17,995 nucleotides of DNA from Ruminococcus sp. UBA3280 (GCA_002362175.1 DETU01000036.1:1-17995); one strand, 5' to 3'; counted from the first letter of the stretch, positions 1 through 8,095 are shown. Numbers and translations are program-made. The notes: a model not told the origin generated them from the letters alone.

Positions 1-57
1 ATTGTAAATTTTCTTTGAACGGACAGGCGTATGTCCTATATCATAAGTATAATAAAA

Positions 58-76
58 TTACAGATATAATCTGTAA
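58..76. promoter_or_regulatory. Perfect 8-3-8 palindrome just upstream of the first gene
   Basis: TTACAGAT and ATCTGTAA flank a three-base centre and end 12 bases before the ATG at 89. A TATAAT hexamer (65-70) lies inside the palindrome and another lies at 48-53. This could be an operator overlapping a -10 element, or a small hairpin in the leader. No matching -35 at 16-18 bases is convincing, so the promoter assignment is weak. The rest of 1-88 holds no recognisable gene. Confidence 0.35.
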
Positions 77-88
77 ATAAAAATACAT

Positions 89-769
89 ATGTCAGAAAAC
101 ACACAGAACAATTCACATGAAACGTCGGAAAGAACGTTATCAGGAATCAAGTCAAAATGGAAAACCATACTTCCGATAGTTGTGATTGGAGTTATCATAC
201 TTGTTGTAATTTTCAAACTGATAGGTACAATTTTCGGCGGTGGCGGTTATTCCATAACCCAAAAAGCAATTAAAGCACTTCAGGAGCAAGAACCTAAAAA
301 AGTACTTTCCTATGTCCCCGAAGATTTGACAAAAGAAGTTATGGATTATTACGACCTCAATAAAGATGAACTCAATGAAGCTATCGAAAAAGCCAGTATG
401 TTTACAATTTATAATGAAGTCACAAAATCAGAAATTACAAAAATTAAAATAACCAACAAAATCAAAATAACACCTAAAGTTATGAAAAAACAAAAAGATA
501 CGGCATCCATACAACTTATGAAAAATCAGCTTTCTGTGATTGATAAAGTATGGAATACTGACGATTTGAAAAAAATCTGTATGGCAACACTTGATATTAA
601 AACGAAAAAAGAGGACGGTAAAAAAGAAAAAAATCAGGTTAATGCTTTCAGTATAAAATATAAAGGGAAATGGTATTCTATAGATTGTATGTGCTTTTTG
701 GTAGCTGCAGCAGAACAGCACGTCCAAAGACAAATAGACATAGAAAAATACCCCGAATTTTTCAACTAA
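89..769 (+). CDS. Membrane-anchored protein of unknown function
   Basis: I do not recognise the family. The 226-residue product has a polar 28-residue N-terminus, one strongly hydrophobic segment at about residues 29-50 ending in a Gly run (IFGGGG), then about 175 mostly charged, Lys-rich residues. There is no lipobox and no cleavable-signal pattern, so it looks like a single-pass anchor. The segment after the anchor (QKAIKALQEQEPKKVLSYVPED) resembles small extracytoplasmic domains that follow an anchor in many Firmicutes proteins, but this is only an impression. The start has no good Shine-Dalgarno (A-rich leader only), although it is the only sensible one because the membrane segment follows closely. 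It appears to be a single-gene unit: a strong hairpin terminator follows 10 bases after the stop and the next gene has its own promoter. Confidence 0.75.
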   Translation: MSENTQNNSHETSERTLSGIKSKWKTILPIVVIGVIILVVIFKLIGTIFGGGGYSITQKAIKALQEQEPKKVLSYVPEDLTKEVMDYYDLNKDELNEAIEKASMFTIYNEVTKSEITKIKITNKIKITPKVMKKQKDTASIQLMKNQLSVIDKVWNTDDLKKICMATLDIKTKKEDGKKEKNQVNAFSIKYKGKWYSIDCMCFLVAAAEQHVQRQIDIEKYPEFFN

Positions 770-778
770 ATATATAAC

Positions 779-817
779 AAAAGAACATTCACAGATTTTA
801 TTGTGAATGTTCTTTTT
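779..817 (+). terminator. Rho-independent terminator after the membrane-anchored gene
   Basis: The 13-bp perfect stem AAGAACATTCACA / TGTGAATGTTCTT (781-793 and 802-814) has an 8-base loop and runs into TTTTTG. It ends transcription of the gene at 89-769. Confidence 0.9.
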
Positions 818-824
818 GTTCAGG

Positions 825-853
825 TTGACACAACAGTCAAAATATGCTATAAT
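825..853 (+). promoter_or_regulatory. Consensus housekeeping promoter (TTGACA-17-TATAAT, extended -10)
   Basis: The -35 TTGACA (825-830) and -10 TATAAT (848-853) are both perfect hexamers at the ideal 17-base spacing, with a TGC extended -10 directly before the -10. It starts right after the preceding terminator and predicts a transcript start near 860, so the following hydrolase should be well expressed and constitutive. Confidence 0.93.
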
Positions 854-887
854 ATCGTAAAATTTAAAATGAAAGGATTTGAACAAC

Positions 888-1826
888 ATGAATTGTCAGT
901 ATCAGAAAGATAAATTTCAGAGTGCGGATAAAATTCATCAGATTTCATATGAAATGATAATACCGGAAAATGAGATAAAAGGAATTGTACAGGTTTCTCA
1001 CGGTATGTGCGAATATTTCGGAAGATATATTGATTTTGCAGAATATCTGGCGGAACACGGTTTTTTAGTATGCGGAAACGACCATCTCGGACACGGAGAC
1101 AGTGTGAATACAGCTGAAGAACTTGGCTATTTCTCGGAAACAAACGGCTGGCATAACGCTGTTGAAGATTTATACACGCTTACAAAAATAATAAAAGAAA
1201 AATATAATAATATTCCTTTCTTTCTTTTCGGTCACAGCATGGGAAGCTTTATTGCCCGTGCCTACAGTGTTATTCACGGCGAAAATCTTGACGGTGCAAT
1301 TTTCTGCGGTACAAGCGGTGGAATGATTGGAATTGACAAGATGATAAACGTCGTTGAAACGGCAAAAAAGAAACATGGTGAAAAGTACAGAAGTGAGACA
1401 ATCAGCAAGCTTGCATTCGGGGCTTATAATAAAAGGATTCCCGACTTAAAGAGTGAACATGACTGGATTTCACGGGATAAAGAAATTGTTGAAAAACATA
1501 ACGCAGACCCTAAATGCCACTTTCAGTTTACGCTTAACGGTTATGAGAATCTTATGGGTGTACTGCAATATGTTTCTGCTGATGAATGGTATTCATCATA
1601 TATAAAAGAACTCCCGACTTTAATAATATCGGGTGATGCCGACCCTGTAGGTAATTACGGAAAAGGTGTTTATAAAGTTTTCAGAAAGCTTTCAGCAAAT
1701 GAATGTAATGTAAATATGAAACTTTACGGCGGTGCAAGACACGAACTTATCAACGAAATAAACCGTGCCGAAGTATACAATGATATACTTTCATTTCTGA
1801 ATTTTCACACGGACAAAAAACAATAA
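888..1826 (+). CDS. Alpha/beta hydrolase, monoacylglycerol lipase / lysophospholipase-like
   Basis: A serine hydrolase of the Hydrolase_4 (S33-like) group, 312 residues, probably cytoplasmic since no signal peptide or anchor is seen. The N-terminus has the family's strand and oxyanion region (VQVSHGMCEYFGRYIDFAEYL, roughly residues 35-55), the typical NDHLGHGDS motif (about 66-74), and the nucleophile elbow GHSMGS near residue 115. The acid is probably in SGDADPVG and the His in ARHEL near the C-terminus, completing the triad. Family members cleave monoacylglycerols or lysophospholipids; the actual substrate cannot be read from sequence. The ATG at 888 has AAAGGA ten bases upstream. An in-frame TTG at 879 is only one base from that Shine-Dalgarno and is rejected. 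The gene is monocistronic, with its own promoter and terminator. Confidence 0.9.
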   Translation: MNCQYQKDKFQSADKIHQISYEMIIPENEIKGIVQVSHGMCEYFGRYIDFAEYLAEHGFLVCGNDHLGHGDSVNTAEELGYFSETNGWHNAVEDLYTLTKIIKEKYNNIPFFLFGHSMGSFIARAYSVIHGENLDGAIFCGTSGGMIGIDKMINVVETAKKKHGEKYRSETISKLAFGAYNKRIPDLKSEHDWISRDKEIVEKHNADPKCHFQFTLNGYENLMGVLQYVSADEWYSSYIKELPTLIISGDADPVGNYGKGVYKVFRKLSANECNVNMKLYGGARHELINEINRAEVYNDILSFLNFHTDKKQ

Positions 1827-1832
1827 AAGTAT

Positions 1833-1870
1833 AACCGAAATACTGATTAGAGTATTTCGGTTTATTTTTT
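1833..1870. terminator. Bidirectional terminator between convergent genes
   Basis: The 12-bp perfect stem AACCGAAATACT / AGTATTTCGGTT (1833-1844 and 1851-1862) has a 6-base loop. The plus strand continues into TTATTTTTT, a good U-tract for the hydrolase gene. On the minus strand the trailing ATACTTTTATT is weaker but probably serves the operon ending at 1892. Confidence 0.87.
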
Positions 1871-1891
1871 CTGTTAACGTTTTTTATTAAT

Positions 1892-2611
1892 TCACTTGAA
1901 AAAATCTGAATCTTTAAATCTTCCCGTTATTTCCTCAAATCCCGATTCACAACCTTTTCTGTACCAAAAATAAGCTTTTTTAAGATATTCAGATTTTTCA
2001 GATTCTGAAGCATAATACACCTCCGGACTGTCGGTGTAAATATAAACAAGTGCCATTATTGAAAGAGCATGACCCTTTAAGGAGGATTTTTCATACCAAT
2101 AAACCGCCTTTTCAAAACTGTTCTTTTCTGCATAGCCGTAACCGATATCATAATGGAATCCAAGAATATACATTGCTTTAAAATATCCCTTTTTGGCTGA
2201 TTTACGAAGCAAATCCCAACCTTTTCTCATATCCTTTCTGCTTATATAATCATAGTCACCGTCAAGCCATGCACCGAGTTCACATTGTGCAAAAATATCA
2301 CCGCTTTCTGCAAGTTTCATTACAGCCGTTTTTTTGCTGTTATAAATCACACGCCTTTCTTCCGAATGTATATCATACTCACAACCCAGCATCATCTCTG
2401 AAACGGCATATCCGTTTTCAGCACTTCTTTTACGCCAGTACAACGCTTTTTCCTTATCCTTTTCAATACTGCCGTAACCATATCTGTAGTACTCGCCGAT
2501 AAGATACATAGCTTTTGCGTTTCCCTGCTCCGACAGTTTTTCCAGTAAAGGAAGTGCCTCGTCAAAACGACAGTCTATAAAAAATAATTCTGCATTTTCA
2601 AACTCATTCAT
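1892..2611 (-). CDS. Sel1-like repeat (TPR-type) protein
   Basis: A 239-residue soluble protein made of Sel1-like alpha-helical repeats, a scaffold type that mediates protein-protein contacts. Repeats are visible as NAKAMYLIGEYYRYGYG...KALYWRKRSAENG near residues 31-69, and again in the middle as FKAMYILGFHYDIGYG followed by KAVYWYEKSSLKG, with degenerate copies between and after. No signal peptide or membrane segment is seen. It is the last gene of the minus-strand operon: its ATG overlaps the end of the phosphatase gene by 8 bases, with AAGGAG about 9 bases upstream. A specific partner cannot be named; the neighbouring phosphatase and ABC-F protein are the obvious candidates by context only. 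Confidence 0.87.
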   Translation of the reverse strand: MNEFENAELFFIDCRFDEALPLLEKLSEQGNAKAMYLIGEYYRYGYGSIEKDKEKALYWRKRSAENGYAVSEMMLGCEYDIHSEERRVIYNSKKTAVMKLAESGDIFAQCELGAWLDGDYDYISRKDMRKGWDLLRKSAKKGYFKAMYILGFHYDIGYGYAEKNSFEKAVYWYEKSSLKGHALSIMALVYIYTDSPEVYYASESEKSEYLKKAYFWYRKGCESGFEEITGRFKDSDFFK

Positions 2612-3086
2612 TCAATACTTCTCCTTGCGTTAAATATTCAAGCAGGGACTTACAGCCCACATATATGTCGTTATAGGTTTTCTCAAAATCTCCGCTGTAC
2701 CACGGGTCTGCAACATCATCGGAACGACTTGCAAAAGCCAGCAGTTTATATATTTTACCGTCTCTGTCATTGTCAAGAATTTTTCGCATATTACAGATAT
2801 TTGCCGAATCCATTCCTATAAACAAATCATAACTTTCATAGTCTCCCTTTTTCAACTGTATTGCATACTTTCCCTCACATGAAATACCATGTTTTTTCAG
2901 TTCGGCTTTTGCGGGAGGATAGACAGGATTCCCCTTGCCGTTCCATATTTCTTCCGTACTTGTCGCAGACGAAGAAATAAAAAAATTATCCTGCAAACCT
3001 GCTTCACTTACAAGTTTTTTCATAATAAACTCCGCCATAGGTGAACGGCAGATATTTCCGTGACAAACAAACATAATTCTTTTCAT
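2604..3086 (-). CDS. Low-molecular-weight protein tyrosine phosphatase
   Basis: A cytoplasmic phosphatase of the LMW-PTP family, 160 residues, the usual length. The N-terminal P-loop reads VCHGNICRSP, with nucleophile Cys8 and Arg14 in the C-x5-R signature. The general-acid Asp is in the late DPWYSGDFE motif (about residues 124-132), which matches the family DPxY pattern with both Asp and Tyr kept. The family removes phosphate from protein Tyr, or in Firmicutes sometimes from protein Arg. The ATG overlaps the ABC-F stop in an ATGA arrangement, implying translational coupling. Function in the operon is inferred only. Confidence 0.93.
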   Translation of the reverse strand: MKRIMFVCHGNICRSPMAEFIMKKLVSEAGLQDNFFISSSATSTEEIWNGKGNPVYPPAKAELKKHGISCEGKYAIQLKKGDYESYDLFIGMDSANICNMRKILDNDRDGKIYKLLAFASRSDDVADPWYSGDFEKTYNDIYVGCKSLLEYLTQGEVLNE

Positions 3087-4882
3087 TCCTGCACCGTCTC
3101 TCCGTTTGCTATTCTTTCAGCAAGGTCATTAAGATACACCCAGCGTTCCATTTTATCGGAAAGCTGACTCTCCAGTTTTTCCTTTATATCGGAAAGTTCC
3201 TGCAATTTCACATAATCAGAAGAACTTTTCAAAATCTCACTTTCAGTATCTTTTATCTGCTTTTCAAGTTCTGATATGTCGTCGTCGATAGTTTCATACT
3301 CTCTTTGTTCCTTAAAGGAAAATTTAAGTTTCTTAACACCTGTAAATGTGCGTTTTTTCTTTTCTTTCTGAACTTTTTCCTTTTCTTCGGTAACGTTTTC
3401 ATTCAATGACTTTTCTGCATAGTCACTGTAATTTCCGTTATATCTGTGGACTTCTCCGTTGCCTGTCAGTTCCCATATTTCCGTTGACGTTTTATCAAGA
3501 AAATACCTGTCATGTGATATTGCAATAACAGCACCGTTAAAATTTTCAAGATAATCTTCAAGAATTGTAAGGGTTGCTATATCAAGGTCATTTGTCGGCT
3601 CGTCAAGAAGAAGAACATTAGGGGCTGTCATGAGTACTTTAAGAAGATAAAGACGTTTTCTTTCACCACCTGAAAGCTTTTCTATTCTGTTCCACTGGAG
3701 TTCGGAAGTAAATAAAAATCTTTCAAGCATCTTTGAAGCGGGAACTGTTCCCTCGGGTGTTTGTATATTGTCGGCTGTTTCCCTGATATATTCAATAACT
3801 CTCTGTGAAGAATCCATGTTTTCACATTCCTGTGAGAAATATCCGACTTTAACCGTATCGCCGATTATGATATTTCCGCTGTCTGCCTGCAATTCACCTG
3901 CTATCATCTTTATCAGCGTACTTTTTCCTGCACCGTTATGTCCGACAATTCCTATCCTCGCATTTCTCGGAAGTATACATGAAAATTCATCTATAAGTTT
4001 TTTTCCGCCGATTGATTTTGATATATTTTCAAGTTCAACCGTTTTTCTGCCAAGACGTGAAGAAACAGATTGTAACTGTAATTTTTCTGCTTCAACGGAA
4101 ATTTCCCTGTTTTCAAGTTCGTGAAATCTTTCTGTCCTTTCCTTTGATTTTGTTCCCCTTGCCCTTGCACCTCGTCTTATCCACGCAAGTTCACGACGAT
4201 AAAGAGTACGGTTTTTGCGTTCTTTCGCTTCTGCGTCTGCTTCACGCTGTGCTTTCTGTTCAAGATAAGTACTGTAACTGCCGTCATATTCAAAAATATT
4301 TCCGTTGTCAACTTCAACGATTTTTCGGGTAATACTGTTAAGAAAATATCTGTCATGAGTCACCATTACAATTGCACCACGATATTTTTTAAGCTGTTGT
4401 TCAAGCAACTGCACTGTTTCGTTGTCAATATGGTTTGTAGGCTCATCAAGAAGAAGTATGTCACTCGGCTGTATCAATGCCGCCGCAATACCAGCACGTC
4501 TTTTTTCTCCGCCCGAAAGAGTACTAATATCCTTTGTATAATCGGAAATTCCGAGTTTTCCGAGAATTGACTTAGCTTCAAATTCCTTTGCCTCTTTCAA
4601 ATCAGACGGAAGATGTGCCATAACCTGCTCCAGCACGCTCCCGTGTTCCTCAAATTCGGGTATCTGAGGAAGATACGAAATTTTCACACCGTTCGTGCGG
4701 ACAACTTCACCGCTGTCTGCCTCCTCTGCTCCTGCAAGGATTCTAAGAAGCGTTGATTTGCCTGTACCGTTTATTCCTATGATTCCTACTTTGTCGCCCT
4801 CATTCAGAAAGAATGAAACATTATTCAAAATCTTTCTTTCCATATATGTCTTTGAGATATTCTGTGCTGATAATAATATCAT
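3083..4882 (-). CDS. ABC-F family ATPase, Uup-like
   Basis: A soluble protein of 599 residues with two ABC ATPase domains and no membrane segments. NBD1 has Walker A GINGTGKST (36-44), signature LSGGEKRRAG and Walker B LLLDEPTNHID. NBD2 has Walker A GHNGAGKST (about 313-321), signature LSGGERKRLY and Walker B LLLDEPTNDLD. The linker contains ELAWIRRGARARGTKSKER, which matches the Uup/ABC-F interdomain motif. A charged C-terminal extension (about residues 490-599) predicts the coiled-coil domain typical of Uup. ABC-F proteins act on the ribosome; Uup-type members are usually housekeeping translation factors, whereas some ABC-F proteins protect against antibiotics. Nothing here specifically indicates resistance. 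The start is supported by AAGGAG six bases upstream. Confidence 0.92.
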   Translation of the reverse strand: MILLSAQNISKTYMERKILNNVSFFLNEGDKVGIIGINGTGKSTLLRILAGAEEADSGEVVRTNGVKISYLPQIPEFEEHGSVLEQVMAHLPSDLKEAKEFEAKSILGKLGISDYTKDISTLSGGEKRRAGIAAALIQPSDILLLDEPTNHIDNETVQLLEQQLKKYRGAIVMVTHDRYFLNSITRKIVEVDNGNIFEYDGSYSTYLEQKAQREADAEAKERKNRTLYRRELAWIRRGARARGTKSKERTERFHELENREISVEAEKLQLQSVSSRLGRKTVELENISKSIGGKKLIDEFSCILPRNARIGIVGHNGAGKSTLIKMIAGELQADSGNIIIGDTVKVGYFSQECENMDSSQRVIEYIRETADNIQTPEGTVPASKMLERFLFTSELQWNRIEKLSGGERKRLYLLKVLMTAPNVLLLDEPTNDLDIATLTILEDYLENFNGAVIAISHDRYFLDKTSTEIWELTGNGEVHRYNGNYSDYAEKSLNENVTEEKEKVQKEKKKRTFTGVKKLKFSFKEQREYETIDDDISELEKQIKDTESEILKSSSDYVKLQELSDIKEKLESQLSDKMERWVYLNDLAERIANGETVQE

Positions 4883-4903
4883 TGTCTGCTCCTTTTGCTT
4901 TTA

Positions 4904-5161
4904 TTATATTAATGAATGTTTTTCAAGCCAGTGTTTCGCATACGAACAAGTAGCGGTTACTTTTCCGCCCATATCCTGAATTTTATCAACGGCAAGCCTG
5001 ACAAGCTGTCCTGCTATTCCCTGTCCCCTCAAAGAATCATCTGTAAATGTATGGTCAATACAGAATACACCGTTTTCCTTTTCGTAAAAAGTAATTTCAG
5101 CTAAAAGTTTTCCGCTTTTATCTTCACTGTAGATTCTGTTACTTTCAATAATGTAACACAT
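4904..5161 (-). CDS. Short GNAT-family N-acetyltransferase (YjdJ-like)
   Basis: An 85-residue protein matching the compact GCN5-related acetyltransferase group of about 90 residues. The acetyl-CoA loop reads LRGQGIAGQL, preceded by the strand IDHTFTDDS, and the C-terminus has the group's ATCSYAKHWLEKH pattern (Cys then Tyr before a helix). It transfers acetyl from acetyl-CoA to an unknown acceptor. An upstream in-frame ATG at 5236 would add 25 residues, but it lies inside the -35 element of the promoter at 5208-5236. The ATG at 5161 is preceded by GGGAG seven bases away and is preferred. It is the first gene of the operon, 21 bases before the ABC-F gene. Confidence 0.87.
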   Translation of the reverse strand: MCYIIESNRIYSEDKSGKLLAEITFYEKENGVFCIDHTFTDDSLRGQGIAGQLVRLAVDKIQDMGGKVTATCSYAKHWLEKHSLI

Positions 5162-5207
5162 TTTTATTCTCCCGTTTTTTTTGTAATTATGGAATAATAT
5201 TTTTTTA

Positions 5208-5236
5208 ATTATACCATAAACGGTAATTAAAATCAA
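5208..5236 (-). promoter_or_regulatory. Promoter of the GNAT / ABC-F / LMW-PTP / Sel1 operon
   Basis: Read on the minus strand, TTGATT (5231-5236) and TATAAT (5208-5213) are separated by exactly 17 bases, with a TGG extended -10. The predicted start near 5200 leaves about 40 bases of leader before the ATG at 5161, and it excludes the longer ORF start at 5236. Confidence 0.88.
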
Positions 5237-5250
5237 GCATATTGTACAAA

Positions 5251-5289
5251 CAGAAAAACAGCCTCTGTTTTTCAGCAGAGACTGTTTTT
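5251..5289 (-). terminator. Terminator of the pectate lyase gene
   Basis: The 14-bp stem with one G-U pair (5254-5267 with 5276-5289) has an 8-base loop and is followed on the minus strand by TTTTTCTG. It sits 16 bases after the pectate lyase stop and upstream of the next minus-strand promoter, insulating the two units. Confidence 0.88.
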
Positions 5290-5305
5290 ATATAATTCGG
5301 AATTT

Positions 5306-8095
5306 TTAGTTTCTGACAATCAGTTGTCTCATAATAACCAAATCAAATGAATTCAAAACATTATCATCATTGAGGTCAGCAGATTTCCAATTTTTAAGCG
5401 TTGTGTCGGGAACGGCAAGCAACCATTTCTGTAACAACACAATATCTGCAACTGTATATTGTCCATCGTCGTTCACGTCGCCTTTAACGGTTTCAGGCTT
5501 TTTCTCCGTGATTATATTCCACTTCTGACAGGCGTTTCCGTTACTTTCCCACTGCTGAATATTTGCACCGTTTTCCTTTGAAGCGGAATCCGTTTCAATA
5601 AGACATTTATCTTTTGACGCACGTGTTATAATACTGTATGTTCCGTCAAGATTTTTTGTGAAGCGGAACAGCTGTGAACTGTCTTTTGTTGAATATGGTG
5701 ATATACTGATATTTGAACCGTTTGTACTTCCGTTGGCTTTCAGCACATAATTTTCGTCCTGTGCGGAGCGAATCCAGTAGTAATTGCCTGAACCGAACGG
5801 TTTAAGTACCCATTTCTGACAGTCGTAACCGTTTGAATCCCATTGTCTGACATTTGTATTATCCGCCATCAAAGCGTTTTCAATGTCCATAACCATTCCT
5901 GAATTTACATTCTTAAATGTATAAATGAGAGTTTCGTTCATTACACAACCTGAGTCCGTAGCAGGTTCAAGAATCCAGTCCTGACAGTTTGCACCGTTTA
6001 TTTCCCATTCCTGAATATTAGCACCTGAAACTGCTGAAGCGTCTTTGACTTCAACCGCTGAATTTTTATCTGAAACTCTTGTGCGTATTTTATAGCTTCC
6101 GTCGTCGTTCAGGGTGAACATAAACTGTTGATTTATACCGCCGTTGTATTGGTATATGTCGATATTTGTGCCGTTGTCAGATTTTTTTCCTGCAACGTCA
6201 AGTACATAAGTTCCTCCGTCGCCTACGCATGAAGCAATGTAATAATATCCGTCTCCTGCACTAAACAGTTTCCATATATCGTGTACATCAGTACCATTAC
6301 TACCCCACTGCTGAACGTTCGCACCATTTTCTACCTTTGCGTCTGCAACCTGCATATAAAGTCCTGAATTTACGTTCTTTATACGATAAGCTGACCCCTC
6401 GTCAAATACTGCGGGAACGGGTTCGGGAGGTGTTACAGGTGTATTCGGTACTTCTGTATAGCTTGCACCTGGAACACCTTTCTTTGAAAAACGCAGATAC
6501 ATCATATCGCCGTTTGATGACTGAGTGCCGCTGTAAGTATTGCAATAACTTTTTGCTTCGTCAGCGGTAATTTTTTTGTAGCTGTAATTTGAAAATGGTC
6601 TCCATTTGCTTGCGTTTGAGTAACTGGGATTGTTTGCCGTACCCTCTCCCTGCACGGTTCTGCTACAGTTGTAGAACTTTGAACCGTCCTCGGCATATGC
6701 ACCTGCGTAAGTAATCGGATTCCAATCACAGATAACGTTTCCACCGTTTTCATAGTAACAGTTTTCGGCATATATATCACAACCGCTATGTACAGTATAT
6801 GCCATACTGAACTTGTTTACATAGTTATTGAATGAGTGGAAGTATCCCCATCTCATAAGCCCCGGACCTCTTGTCTCACAGCCGTTGAAACAGTTGGAAA
6901 GAAGTGTCATATGCGGAAAACCGTCGTAATTGTTTTTTGACTTTTCGTCGTCGGAGGGATAGCCGAGAATAAGACCGTATTTATGCTTGCCAAATGAACA
7001 ATCTGAAACGGTACAGTAATCGGCATCATAACAGCAGGCAAGGAATTTATCCTCGTCTACAAGTTTTGTTTGAGGGGCATAACCATAGCTTTCATGACCT
7101 GTAAAGGTTACATGGTCAACCCATAAATTCTTACCTGAACCGAAATAGCATACAATTGAATCATTGTTGTTGGATTCTGCATCGTGCTGCATTTCAAAAT
7201 TTCTGATAATAACATTGTTGCCTACTCCTTTTGAAGTTGATGTGCAGAACTGCACATTAAAAAGAATGTGGGCATTATAACTGCCTATTATTGTTTTGTT
7301 ATTGCGAATATAAATTCTTCCGGCAGTACACATATATCTTGTACCGTTCATGTTAAGTTCCGTAACTTTGATATTTTTTGTAACAACAATAGTATATGGC
7401 ATATCGGATTCGGCGTATTTCTTGAGGTCGCTGAAAGTTGAAACTTCAACTGTTTCACCAAACAGTCCGCCGATATTTCCTGCTTTGACATTGCCTTTGC
7501 CGTCGTCACTGCAATAACCTGCAAATCCCTGTAAACCGTCAGCATTGAGAAGCCACAGCTGTGAATCCGCACCTGTATAGGTTTCAAGAGTCATGCCTTT
7601 TTTCCCCTGAGTGAGAGCAATAGAGATGTCTGAATAGTTTACAATCTTATAATAAAGATTGTTTCCGAGACTGTCATTTTTTACGGGAACAGCGTACCAA
7701 TGCTGTGATTGGTGCGATTCACTGCCGTAAACAATAACATTTGTTCCTGCTTTGACATTGTAATTTTCAGGTGTAAGAAGTCGACCTGATTCAGCGTTGC
7801 AGATTTTGAAGAAAATACCTTTTGAATCTTCATTTACTCTGTCAAAACGCCATGACGCTGAAAGGTCGTTGCCAAGTGCTTTGACTGAAAGAGACGAACC
7901 GTCGGTTGTTCCGTTTTCGGCAAGCACCGCTGAATTGTCTTTGACCGCAATATTCATAAGCTGAACAGGATAGTCAGTAGAAATTGCAGAAGCGGAAAAC
8001 GGAAGTGTGCCATAGCTGAACAATGGAATAATCCACGCCGTAAGCAGAATGAATGACAGAAAAATTATCTGATTCATTCTTTTCAGATGTTTCAT
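5306..8095 (-). CDS. Secreted pectate lyase (PL1-like) with three ricin-type lectin modules and a dockerin
   Basis: A 929-residue modular extracellular enzyme. A signal peptide spans about residues 1-37 (KHLKR, hydrophobic core, likely cleavage after SASA). An N-terminal ricin-like module covers about 43-185. The right-handed beta-helix catalytic domain, about 190-540, carries pectate-lyase signatures: LWVDHVTF near 326, DADYCTVSDCSF, and RGPGLMRWGYFHSFNN near 409-424, with Arg409 and Arg415 aligning to the conserved Arg region. A Thr/Pro linker (NTPVTPPEPVP) follows. Two more ricin-type modules (about 565-715 and 718-865) contain repeated QQW and CQKW motifs. The C-terminal dockerin (about 868-929) has two calcium loops, DVNDDGQYTVAD and DLNDDNVLNSFD. 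It should cleave polygalacturonate by beta-elimination, bind sugars through the lectin modules and dock onto a cohesin. Strong AAAGGAGG before the ATG; own promoter and terminator. Confidence 0.93.
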   Translation of the reverse strand: MKHLKRMNQIIFLSFILLTAWIIPLFSYGTLPFSASAISTDYPVQLMNIAVKDNSAVLAENGTTDGSSLSVKALGNDLSASWRFDRVNEDSKGIFFKICNAESGRLLTPENYNVKAGTNVIVYGSESHQSQHWYAVPVKNDSLGNNLYYKIVNYSDISIALTQGKKGMTLETYTGADSQLWLLNADGLQGFAGYCSDDGKGNVKAGNIGGLFGETVEVSTFSDLKKYAESDMPYTIVVTKNIKVTELNMNGTRYMCTAGRIYIRNNKTIIGSYNAHILFNVQFCTSTSKGVGNNVIIRNFEMQHDAESNNNDSIVCYFGSGKNLWVDHVTFTGHESYGYAPQTKLVDEDKFLACCYDADYCTVSDCSFGKHKYGLILGYPSDDEKSKNNYDGFPHMTLLSNCFNGCETRGPGLMRWGYFHSFNNYVNKFSMAYTVHSGCDIYAENCYYENGGNVICDWNPITYAGAYAEDGSKFYNCSRTVQGEGTANNPSYSNASKWRPFSNYSYKKITADEAKSYCNTYSGTQSSNGDMMYLRFSKKGVPGASYTEVPNTPVTPPEPVPAVFDEGSAYRIKNVNSGLYMQVADAKVENGANVQQWGSNGTDVHDIWKLFSAGDGYYYIASCVGDGGTYVLDVAGKKSDNGTNIDIYQYNGGINQQFMFTLNDDGSYKIRTRVSDKNSAVEVKDASAVSGANIQEWEINGANCQDWILEPATDSGCVMNETLIYTFKNVNSGMVMDIENALMADNTNVRQWDSNGYDCQKWVLKPFGSGNYYWIRSAQDENYVLKANGSTNGSNISISPYSTKDSSQLFRFTKNLDGTYSIITRASKDKCLIETDSASKENGANIQQWESNGNACQKWNIITEKKPETVKGDVNDDGQYTVADIVLLQKWLLAVPDTTLKNWKSADLNDDNVLNSFDLVIMRQLIVRN
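5480..6400 (-). repeat. Internal ricin-module repeats in the pectate lyase gene
   Basis: Within the two C-terminal lectin modules a unit recurs four times in related form: NGANVQQWGSNG, SGANIQEWEING, DNTNVRQWDSNG, NGANIQQWESNG. Each is followed about 8 residues later by a Trp in an xxW motif (HDIW, CQDW, CQKW, CQKW). These are the beta-trefoil subdomain repeats of ricin-type lectins, here as a tandem module duplication. Confidence 0.8.

Noticed and set aside
428..889. Open frame of 153 codons on the minus strand
   Set aside because: It lies over the anchored-protein gene, its terminator and the hydrolase promoter, and encodes a Phe/Cys-rich product typical of the complement of Lys/Glu-rich coding DNA.
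3768..4332. Plus-strand open frames opposite the ABC-F gene
   Set aside because: They are antisense shadows of a clear two-domain ATPase and have no ribosome site or family features.
3083..4882. Antibiotic-resistance ABC-F gene
   Set aside because: Linker and C-terminal coiled coil fit the housekeeping Uup-type group, and nothing in the context points to resistance.
5162..5236. Longer 110-residue version of the GNAT protein
   Set aside because: Its ATG falls in the -35 element of a good promoter, and the added residues are Lys/Ile-rich with no family match, while the ATG at 5161 has GGGAG before it.
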